From the NCBI GenBank assembly GCA_027924585.1, contig BSBM01000596.1, forward strand, positions 10,559,501 to 10,623,500: DNA of 64,000 bases, given 5' to 3'. The stretch is from Larix kaempferi. Lineage: Eukaryota; Streptophyta; Pinopsida; Pinales; Pinaceae. Made by a program: the position numbers and the translations under genes. Within the stretch, counting starts at the first letter, position 1. Every line of letters begins with the position of its first letter. Shown in pieces: positions 47,586 to 57,939 of the stretch. The notes beneath the pieces were generated by a model. That model was not told where the DNA came from and made no database searches. It saw nothing but the letters and a program-made list of their open reading frames with translations.

Positions 47586-50540
47586 ACATTTTTGGGCATG
47601 AACATCCACTATTGGGAATGTTTCTCCATTTTTGGGCATGAGCATCCACTATTGGGAACGATGCTCCATTAAGTTGTTGCTTGAGGAATCCCTTGTGCGA
47701 CAGAGGGGCGAGATGATGGATAATCTTTCCTAGATCATTCGATGAATTCCTATGGTACTGGACACACCCTCAACAAGCATTTATTTTCAGAGGTGTGACT
47801 CCCTTTAAGGTACAAGTTAACTTTGAAATTAAACCAAGATCCAATTCATTCATGATTGGCCATCCCTAAAATATCTAACATATCTCTACAGATTCTTGGG
47901 CCTTTCAAACATTTATTGCAGTTTTGTGTTGGGGTTCTCTCATATCACTTGGCCCTTAATCCAAGTGGCCAAGGGTGGAGCCAAAGCAAAGTTTGCTTAG
48001 TGTCCATCATACCAAAAATCCTTGAGGATCTAAAGCAATGCTTCTACTTAGTGCCTATCCTCAATCTACCAGATCTATAACAACCTTTTGAGATTGAGAC
48101 AAATGCCTTTGACTATGCTATCAATGCATTCCTCGCTCAGCATGGACATATGGTGTCCCATCATAGTGATACACTCTTTGATGTTGTTAGTATATTTCCC
48201 ACCTATGATAGGGAGATGTAATCCATTGTGTAGGTTATTGATTGTGGAGCTTGATCTTACTAATTTAGAGATGTTGTTGTTCAACCATGTTTGTAGCCCA
48301 ATTTTTATATGCTCTACAGGTGGATTGTACACTTATCCCAACACTGGGTGTGGGGGTCTTTTAACCCCCATGGGGGTCCGGGGGCAAATGGGCCCCCAGC
48401 GGAGGTTCAAGGGAATTGCCCCCAAGAAAGGGGGTTTGAGGGAAAATCCCCCGAAAGAAATTTTTGGGTTGTTTTGTTGGCCAACATTTTACTGCCCCGG
48501 AGTATTGGGTAGCCCATGGTAATTCCCCTCTAAAAGGAAGAAATTGTAATACCGTTGTGTATTGTATTGTAGTTTTATAAAGATCTCTATGATTGTGTAA
48601 GAGGTATTGAGAGAGAGAGAAGGGTAAGTCACAGTGGATGTGTTATAGGTTGTATCCCTTCATTTGTTGGATGGTATCTTAATAAAAGGACTGGCAATTT
48701 ATCCATGGACGTATCCCAGATTGGGTGAACCATGTATATTGATGTCTCTCTTGTATTGTGTTTATGTGATTTATATTTGCATCTTGTTTATTGTTATTTA
48801 TCTGTGATCCTGTTTTTTTAACACATGCGTCTTCTCAATGGAAGCATTATGTCTCGGGGAAGGATACCATCATCCACACTGATCACAAGTATCTGTATTT
48901 CATATAGATGAAAATAAGGTTACAGAACTACCACCATGAGAATTGGTCCACATACATGCAATAGTTCCACTTGAACATCATATATAAGAACGGAAGCACC
49001 AACGACGTTGTAGGTTGCCTCATTCAACCTCTAGTTTTTGTGTTGAATACTTTTCTCAACTCTTATGGACATGCGAAATATGGGTGGGCCATATTATATT
49101 ATAGTGACTATAACTTTGCCATTAACTATCAAGCATTACAATTAGGAAGATCAATCTCAAAATTTCATCTCCAAGATTAACTCTTATGCTATCTTGGCCA
49201 TGTTTGTGGTCCTTCAAGTGAGCATGGGAAGATGACATGGGAGGGATATTATAGTCGAGTGGGAGGGCAGTTCAGTGTAGAGAATATTATTGTAGCTTCA
49301 CAGAAGTAATGCTACTCACTAAAGCTCCAATAGGAAATTTGTAAGTACAACTGATCATGCATTTCCTATTCCATTACCAAACCTACCATCAAGAAGCAAG
49401 GATTGTACACTCCATTTCCTACTCTAGACATGCCCTAGGAGTCTTTCTTAATGAACTGCATGTCTAGTTTTCCTTCAACCAAGCACGACAACGACGTTGT
49501 ATTTTTTGTTGTTGATCGATTCTCTAAGATGGCAATTTTTACTCCCTGTAAGAAGAGCATCACAACAAATCCCATTGATAATCTCTTGTTTGAGCGTGTT
49601 TGGGTTCATTTTAGCCTCCCACAAGCCATTGTTTCAAATTGATACAATAGGTTCCTGAGTATCTTCTAGTTCGTCCTATGGTTGATGATAGACACCTTGG
49701 AAACTTACCAAATTGACTTCCTTAAAAACTAATGGGTTGATAGATGTGGTCAACATGATGATTTTGCATATACTGAGAATGTACAAATCCAAACAGCCTT
49801 TTACTTGGGATGAGAACCTTCCTTATGTTCAACATAGCTACAACAAAGCTCTTCATAGCTCTATTATTCAAAACCCTTTTGAGGTATGCTTGAGGTTCTC
49901 TCCATTAGTACCAATTGATGTACGACTTCCCATTGCATATACATAGGAATAATCCTCACATTCTGAAACTGAGTTTCATTGGAGAGCCAATTTTTTTGAG
50001 TGGATCAGCCACATCCAACATCAAGTTAATGATATATTCCAGAAAGCGACATGACCAACATCGGGTTCCACATAAGTATCAGGTTGGTGAAAAGGTTTGG
50101 TTACGTTTATAGAAAGAGCACCTCATAGTGCCTCATCGAAAGATCTACCCGCTTTGATATGGACCTTACACCATTACCAAAGCTATGGGTGACAATGATT
50201 TTGAGTTAAGCATTCCCCCTATTCTCGGCTTGCACTCTATCTTTAATGTAGAGCTACTTTGACCATATTTTCCACCTCTCATGGACACCACAAAGGTAGT
50301 TAAGCACTTAGCCCCTATAGTACTCAATACTAATTTCATTAAGAAGGATATGGTCCATTCTATAATGGATAATGAGATGAAGGGAACTCTCTAGAAGAAC
50401 ATCCAATTGTATCGAGTCGTCAAAGCAAGGCAACTTCTTCACCATTGAAAGTGGCTCACCAAAAGTCAAATTTAGCAAACGTTTCCTCATATGATGTAGG
50501 AACTTGACGCAATGGGGACCATTGCTTCCTAATTGGGGAG
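47586..50540 (+). pseudogene. Ty3/gypsy gag-pol remnant, unit C
   Basis: The most complete pol relic of the three. Gag start (47586-47828) is joined to reverse transcriptase end/RNase H at 47829, the same internal deletion as in unit B. RNase H is split by the solo LTR (48236-48823) and resumes with WKHYVSGKDTIIHTDHKYL near 48842. The integrase runs from the zinc-finger end through MNCMSSFPSTKHDNDVVFFV (49451-49510), DRFSKMAIFTPCKKSI, IQNPFEVCLRFSP (about 49865-49905) and KYQVGEKVWLRL to the tail IQLYRVVKARQLLHH near 50405. Numerous stops make it non-functional. Confidence 0.85.
48236..48823 (+). mobile_element. Solo LTR, unit C
   Basis: Third copy of the insertion seen at 5006 and 30411, preceded by TAGGT (48231-48235). 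Nearly identical to the unit B copy, including the CATGC 3' flank, so B and C share a more recent ancestor with each other than with A. It contains the G/C-run tract at 48345-48460. Confidence 0.75.
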
Positions 50541-51766
50541 GAATTATCTAGATGGATATTGGTGGACACCCGCCTAGTCCACTGGCTCAAAACACAATTT
50601 TTCATCTTAGTAGTTTTTTACAATTTTTTGGCTCCAGAACTTGTGGGGCCATTTTGAGCCCTAAATGACATTTTTTTGGCATGAAAATGCTTTGAGTATA
50701 GCCACATGCTATGCACCAATATATTTGGAATGCGTTCTTCTCGGCTATCCCTTTTTGACAAACTACCAAGTACCCTAAATGGGGATCGTATGAAAAAGTT
50801 ACTCCCTTGGGAAGTTGACATATCAACTTACCACAAGTGGGCCCACAAACCTTTTGGTGTTTCATCTTTTGGGTTAGGATTTTGGATTTTTAGGGTTTTC
50901 TCGATGATGCTTTATGTTAAAAGGTCCTTTTTGGACTCATTGTTTAAATGAGTTCTTGTGAATGAGCATAGTCGACACATCTCTTTTTAGAGATAAGCTA
51001 CCATCATCTAGAGCTTTGCAATTTATGGTATTTTTTCATTCCATTCATTAATAAAATCAAAGTTTTATTGTACTACTGTTACTTCTACAAAACATATGTG
51101 TGTGTATTTCCATTTTATATTGTTTCCTTCATTCCGTTCTACAAATAATCCAGATCATTCTTGTTGTTGCAATAATTCAATGTTCATATTCAATATCTCA
51201 TAACTACATCTTGAATGACATTTACATCACATACATAACTACAAATAATCGAGATCATTCTTGTTGTTGCAATAATTCAATGTTCATATTCAATATCTCA
51301 TAACTACATCTTGAATGACATTTAGATCACATACACATCTAATCCATCTAAAGGTATCTTCCACACGCTACTAAAATCAACACCAATACCCATGGAAGTT
51401 CACCTGTAATGTTCAATCAATTAACACAAAACACCCATAAATGTCCTCCCGCAATGTTTAGATACAATAAAATACCCATGGATGCAATTGTACATGCAAG
51501 ATGACAAGAAAACTCAAAGTAACTTATTATTATGGCTTACTATTAATATGGGTCAATTTACAAATTATGTGAAGATAATAATCCCAAGTCAACTTTTTAA
51601 TTTCACATTGAATAATATTGAGATTTTAAGACCCATGATAACCAACAAACTCCACTAATTTAAATACATGTAACTACATCAATAAAAACCAATAACATAA
51701 TGATGCATTTATTTACAAATATTATGATCTACAAAACTCTTTGAAAGCATCCTTGTTTGCGAGTAG
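50541..51766 (+). repeat. LTR-like 3' flank, unit C
   Basis: Counterpart of 13421-14580, including the AATAAAATC signal near 51048 and the roughly 98-bp duplication (51145-51335). No gene. Confidence 0.5.
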
Positions 51767-51988
51767 TATCCTTTCTGAATCTCTTTAAGATACAAACTTT
51801 TATCCATTATTTTGTTTATTTACAAATATCATCCTCTACATATCCTTTCTGAATCTCTTTAAGATACAAACTTTTATCCATTATTTTGTTTATTTACAAA
51901 TATCATCCTCTACATATCCTTTCTGAATCTCTTTAAGATACAAACTTTTATCCATTATTTTGTTTATTTACAAATATCATCCTCTACA
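51767..51988 (+). repeat. 74-bp tandem triplication unique to unit C
   Basis: TATCCTTTCTGAATCTCTTT begins at 51767, 51841 and 51915. Units A and B have this segment once (for example near 14638). The copies are identical by eye, so expansion was recent. Confidence 0.88.
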
Positions 51989-54099
51989 TAACTCTGTGTA
52001 AGAAACTCACTTTGTGTGTCTTAACTTTCTCAATTACTTTTTTTCAATACATAGTTATTTTCATCTATACCATATCATTAACATAGTGTATTATGTAAAC
52101 AGAGTCATAATCAATCACAAGAAAAGAAAAACATTATTGAGGAACTTCATTTTATATTCCACATCCAAACATTTAAACTCAACTTCCATGACCATTTAAA
52201 AAAAACATAATGATTCCTTTACAAACATTTAAACTCAGCTTCCATGACCATGAACTCTAATGCCATGTGAATACTAAAAGTTTTTATCTAAGATACCATT
52301 AAAAAAAAGGAAACACTAAAGTACCCCTTAAAGCTAATAACATAACTAACCCTTAAAGCTGGAAACATAGTTAGTCCTTCAAACCCCGTGAAGCTATTTA
52401 ATAGTTGCTCCCTCAGCAACCAACATAGTTGGTCGGCGTTGCTCCCTCAGCAACCAACATAGTCGGTTGGCCAGTGGCGAAGTTTAAATTTAGTGTTCAA
52501 AGAACTCATATACTTTTATTTCTATCCTGGTATATCTTGACAACGTTTAAACTCTCCATACGCTATTGCTATGTTTTTATGAGCTGCTACAAGAATATAT
52601 ATATTTGGTTTCATAATTTTGTATCGTTAATATTTGATAAGTCGTCGCAGCAAGTTTCTCTGTAAGAATCCATACGAAACGTAATTAAATAAAGTTTCTG
52701 CTCTCTGCCCAACAACAAAAAGACGTTGATATGTGCATTGCTTTACAATCACTTTCGGTGGTACAGGCTGCACGCATTGCAATACATGGCTCTATGCGAT
52801 ACAAGTGGGCTAATAATATCCATCCTGTCAGTTTTTACAGTGAGCTATTTTATTGTCTAATTGTTCTGTTTATTTTCTTCTCTAATTTCATTTGATGTGA
52901 TCTTATGCTTTCTTCCACGATATAAAAAGTAAAACTTTCAGATCAACAACTTACTTTATTTTCTTCTCTAATTTCATTTGATTTGTTCTTATGCATTCTT
53001 CCACGCTATAAAGTACAACTTCCATATAAACAACTTAGCAGATACAGGTAATAAAGAATGAGAAGTAAACAGGTATATAAAAGTTCAAACTTCCTCTTAG
53101 AGGAGTAGAAATGAAGAAATTGTATTAGAAAAACATGGAATATATTCAGCACATATTTTATTCATATCACAATAACAGATGTCGCGGAAGAGTGTCCTGC
53201 AGGTTCCAGTCATATCTCAATAACTAGAATATATGTTACGATGTGAATCACTAGAATATATGTTACGATGTGTTAAGGAAAAGTGCCTTGGAGGTGTGGG
53301 GGAGATTTTCCCTATCAAAAGATATGGAATACATTCTAATACATATTCCAATCATTAAAGAATATATGAAGAAGAGTTCTTTGAAGATATGGAATTGATT
53401 TTTTTTTTAAATGGTATGGAAATATATTTAAAAAAAATCAATCATATCTTAATAAATCATTTGAAGAGTGCTTTGGATGTGGAAATGGAGTGGAAATATC
53501 CTTTAAATGATGTGGAGATATCTTTTTACATGACATCTTTTAGTAGCACATTTCAATTATGTGTTATTGGAAGATATCTCCATGTCTTTTAAAAGGGAAT
53601 ATTTCTTCTTGCTATGTCATATTTTACCACATTACAAAGTTGAATTCAACAATCATTGTATTTTTTTATCATTTGTATTAATATTTCTCAAAGCTATTTG
53701 ACATTAGACTAAAAGTTGAGCAAAATCTATGCATGAGAGTCTCATTAGAAATCATTTTCCAAGTAAAAAGTCCTTTTAGGACACTCAAGGACCTCAATGG
53801 ACATGTTATGTCAGCATTAGAATGAGTATGTAGCTAGAGTTGAAGATCTTGAGTGAAGGAAGCATTGATTCAGATATTAAGGTATATAATGAATTGATTG
53901 TTGTACTTTTTCATCATATTAAGATAACTTAGAGTTGTATTTGTTGAAATTCTTGCTAGGTTAGAATTCATACTTCTATAAGTTGGGTATATGTTTGACT
54001 CCTTTGAATTAAATTGTTAAATTGCTATATGTCTTTGAAAAAAGGTGTAGTTGTTTGTTTGTATGCATATATCCTAGCCAAATTGTGATATAGATCACC
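51989..54099 (+). repeat. Shared upstream region of gene 3
   Basis: Counterpart of 14720-16809 and 33430-35436. The ACCAACATAGTTGG direct repeat lies near 52420-52470. No recognisable gene. Confidence 0.6.
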
Positions 54100-54870
54100 T
54101 CTATGTTTTCCATTAGATCACACACTATGGGAATTTCCACCAATATAGTAATAACCCCTTGTCCTTTAAAATCGAAGATCTCCCCTCCATTTCCAAATAT
54201 CTTAATCACCCCATGTCCTTTAAAAGGGAAGATCTTCTCTCCATTTCCAAACATATTCTAGTTCTATCTCAATCATTACATGCCACATCATTTAAAAGGG
54301 AAGATCTCATGCATTTCCACATATTTCAACTACCCCTATGCCTTTAAAAAGAAGATCTACCTTATATTTCCCCATATCGCTATTACTCCATGTTCTTTAA
54401 AAAAAATATGTACCCTCTATTTCTTTATATCTCAACTACTCCATGTCCTTTAAAAGGGGACATCTCTCATGCATTTCCACTCATAATCGAACTATATCTC
54501 AATTACTCCATATCCTTTAAAACTGAAAGTATCCCCTTCATGTCTAAACATATTCCAATTATTTCTCAATCACACTATACCATGCCATTTTAAAAGAGAA
54601 CATCTTACCTCCATTTCCACATATCTCAACCACCCCTTTATCTTTAAAAAAAAAATGTAACCCTCCAATTCCACATATTTCCACATATTTCAACTACCCA
54701 AGACCCCATATCTTATATTTGTTTCCACATATATGAACCATAATTTGTCTTAAAAAAAACTCCACCCTTATTTCCATATATCTCATCCATCCCTTATCCT
54801 TTAAAAAAAAAACACTCCATTTCCACATATCTCAACCACCCTAGATTTTTTTTTAAAAGTAAAAATTAGA
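54100..54870 (+). repeat. Degenerate minisatellite upstream of gene 3
   Basis: Same CCATTTCCACATATCTCAA / CCTTTAAAAGGGAAGATCT blocks as at 16810-17620, with a copy number close to unit A and higher than unit B. Confidence 0.75.
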
Positions 54871-55109
54871 ACGATATCTCCATAAATAAAGTTATGTAAT
54901 TATTACCAATCCCTTCAATTTTTTACATGGACCCATGTCCTGTCCTTCAAAAGGCAAGATTCCCACTATAATCCACTTCAATAAGTGATATATATGCTAA
55001 TGTTCCAATCATATTTCAAATAAGTATATGAATTTGTTTCAAACACACATTGAAAGTGCAACCATTGACATAAGAATGGAATATGCCCCATGCTGGTGAA
55101 AAAGGAAAG
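54871..55109 (+). other. Spacer between minisatellite and proximal repeat, unit C
   Basis: Non-coding and homologous to 17621-17818 and 35861-36094. Nothing further seen. Confidence 0.5.
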
Positions 55110-55415
55110 ATCTACCCCTCCATTTCAACACCTCCTAGCACATATTCCGGCGATTCAGATAAAGTCTGGAGTATATCCCTTGCTTTTAAAAGAGAAGATC
55201 TAGCCCCCTCCATTTCAACACTTCCTGGGCAGTCTTCCCTGTCTTTCTACTTGTATTTGAGAGGAAGCTTTACATAGCTGTTCACTGTTGGCAAGCGAAG
55301 ATTTAGACCCTTCCATTTCAACACTTCCAGGACACTCTTCCATGTCTTTCTGCTTGGATTTGAGAGGAAGCTTTACATAGCTGTTCACTGTTCACTGCTG
55401 GCCGTTTGTATCTGT
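55110..55415 (+). promoter_or_regulatory. Promoter-proximal direct repeat of gene 3
   Basis: Counterpart of 17819-18110 and 36095-36400, with two copies of the GAGGAAGCTTTACATAGCTG unit ending about 60 bp before the start codon. Inferred promoter or leader. Confidence 0.45.
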
Positions 55416-55460
55416 TAAGTTCTTGATCTGAAAGTTGCATTCTCAAGCTGGGTAGAAAGC

Positions 55461-57278
55461 ATGGGATCAGATCAAATGAAGCAGGAAGAGAAAACTGATA
55501 AGACAGTTTGCGTGACGGGAGCAGGGGGATTCATTGCCTCATGGCTGGTCAAGATGCTCCTAGCCAAAGGCTATATTGTAAGAGGAGTTCACACCAACCC
55601 AGATGGTATAATTATTACCACATGCTTTTAATTTAATCAGGTGTTTTTGCATTGAATGGTTATCTAACTGTTTCATGGATTTGACAACTACAGATGATGA
55701 GCAGAAATATGAGCATCTGAGACAGTTGGAAGGCGCAAAAGAGAGGCTTCAGCTTATGAAAGCCGATATTCTCGATTACCAGAGCTTAGTCGCAGCTATC
55801 CAAGGCTGCTACGGTGTCTTCCACACAGCTTGCCTTCTAAGCAATAACCCTGTAAGTAATTATCGCTACATATGTATAATATGAACTCTTAGATTCGAAG
55901 TTCATGCAGCTTTAGGGTTTCCGATTTATGAATGGGAAAATGTCCTCCATTAATTTTGTCTAACTGCATCATAAAAGCATTAGGTCTTCTTCTTTATGCT
56001 TGTAATTTATTTGGTAATCATCTTTAAGCTGAATTTCATTTCACGTGAATAATTATCTTTTGGGTGTACTAAATGGAAGATCAAAATGAATCTACGATAA
56101 CAAATAATAAAGTCTATCGACTAATTTGATGATACAGGAGCGAGTGATAGAGCCAGCGGTGACCGGAACAAGGAATGTTATGGAGGTGTGTGCAGAACTG
56201 GGAGTGAAGCGCGTTGTGTTTACATCTTCTATTGGCGCGGTTTACATGGACCCTCACAGAGACCCACTCGCCATTGTAGATGATGACTGTTGGAGCGATT
56301 TGGACTACTGCATACAAACCAAGGTATTAGGTTGATTTTTATTCCACTTTAACAACAATATATAGGTTAATGAATCTTCTGAACTAATTTTATTACTTTG
56401 CTCTGGCAGAATTGGTATTGTTATGCAAAGATTTTGGCAGAGAAATTAGCTTGGGAAATTGCCGAGAAAAGGAATTTAGAGATGGCAGTGATCAGTCCGA
56501 GTGTGGTTTTAGGTCCCTTGTTGCAGCCCTCCATGAACGCCAGCACTGCTCATATTATGAAATACCTGACAGGTGGGTAATTAATCTACATATATATTTA
56601 GTGTGTTGGTTAGTTGATTTTTTTGTTGTTGTTAAATTCGCATCGATTTGTTATTGAGAAGTCCAGATTTTGATAAGAAAAATTGTATCGATATTTTCTC
56701 AATTTTTTTTTCTTTGATTGTAATCATGACAAATTTCACAAATTTCGCTACCAAAAATATCTCTACCGAAGATTGATTTATGATTAAAAATGGAGTTGAA
56801 TTTTTTTTTGTTCTGAACACCTGCGTGATAAATTTCATTACCTACAAATATAGGTAGCCAGGAATTATCATTCAAAAACTGATACATTTTAAGATCAATG
56901 GATGTCAGGGTCAGCGAAGACATATACAAACGCAACTCAGGCATACGTGGATGTGAGGGACGTGGCGGAGGCACACATTATAGTGTATGAAACGCCTTCA
57001 AGCAGTGGCCACAGATATCTGTGTGCGGAATCGAACCTTCACAGAGGGGATCTGGTACATTTGTTGGCTGAATTGTGCCCCCAGTATCCACTTCCTACCA
57101 AGTATGCAGCGACTATCATATATATTTAACTGTAGATTTCATCTTCAGTCTGATTCTAAAATGATGAATTAATTCGCTGGGAATGAAATTTGCCATGAAT
57201 ACATGTTGCAGGTGTTCAGACGAAGAAAACCCAAGAAAGCAGCCATACAGGTTTTCCAATAAACAAGTGTTTGGCTGA
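55461..57278 (+). pseudogene. Cinnamoyl-CoA-reductase-like gene 3, C-terminally truncated
   Basis: Exons 55461-55605, 55694-55851, 56138-56323, 56410-56572, 56909-57101 and 57212-57278 with conserved GT-AG sites give 303 residues. Three lesions relative to genes 1 and 2: a 3-nt loss in exon 1 (VRGAVH becomes VRGVH, shortening the strand that follows the NAD(P) loop); Asp to Tyr in GCDGVFHT (now GCYGVFHT); and a 38-nt deletion after TCCAAT in exon 6, which removes NQKLRDLG and the last 30 or so residues and shifts the frame to KQVFG then TGA at 57276-57278. Catalytic Ser, Tyr and Lys and the CoA-ester residues remain. A folded product is doubtful, so it is called a probable pseudogene. It could still be transcribed. 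Confidence 0.85.
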
Positions 57279-57304
57279 TACGGTGGCCAGCTTACAGTAC
57301 AAGG

Positions 57305-57412
57305 GCTTTCTTCAATAGCGTGTACCAGCTTCAAGCCTCTGCGAGAATAATATCTTTAGCTTTCTTCAATAGCGTGTACCAGCTTCAAGCCTCTGCGAGA
57401 ATAATATCTTTA
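57305..57412 (+). repeat. 54-bp tandem duplication after gene 3
   Basis: GCTTTCTTCAATAGCGTGTA begins at 57305 and 57359. Genes 1 and 2 have this segment once, over their true stop codon and 3' flank. It is specific to gene 3 and probably arose near the time of the 38-nt deletion. Confidence 0.9.
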
Positions 57413-57939
57413 GTAGCTTTTACGAGTTTCAAGTCTAGGTGGGAATAAATTCTTCAAGCTTATGAGAAAAAGTGATTTTTACCTTTAACTTTTTTAGTGT
57501 AAAAAACCAAATTCCTATCCCACAACTAGGGTTTCCGGGCGTGGCTAGGGTTTCTAGGTCGCGGCTTGGGTTCCTGCGGTGATGAATGGATGGTTTCTGG
57601 CGGTGTGAAGGAGCAGGCACACTGCTGTCGTCTTATCTGACAAGTTATATTGAGCCGGCTTTGGGCTGAGACTCTACTTTGCTTTGGTCCGGTTTGAATA
57701 CTGTTCTACTCATTGGAACTACAAATCTGGCACCGAAGATACCGGAGTTGTGGTCGGCGTGTGGTTCTGCGCGTTCCCAGGTTCACGGGTGGTTTGGGGT
57801 TTTGTGTGCAATATTTATTTTCTCCTTTGTTGCAGCATCCATCACTGCTGTCTCCGTTTTTAGCTGCGTTGTGGTTAACAATTGACGGGGGAAAGAATAT
57901 TGTTAATTTTTCGGCCGATTTGGAAACGGGATCTGGTAT

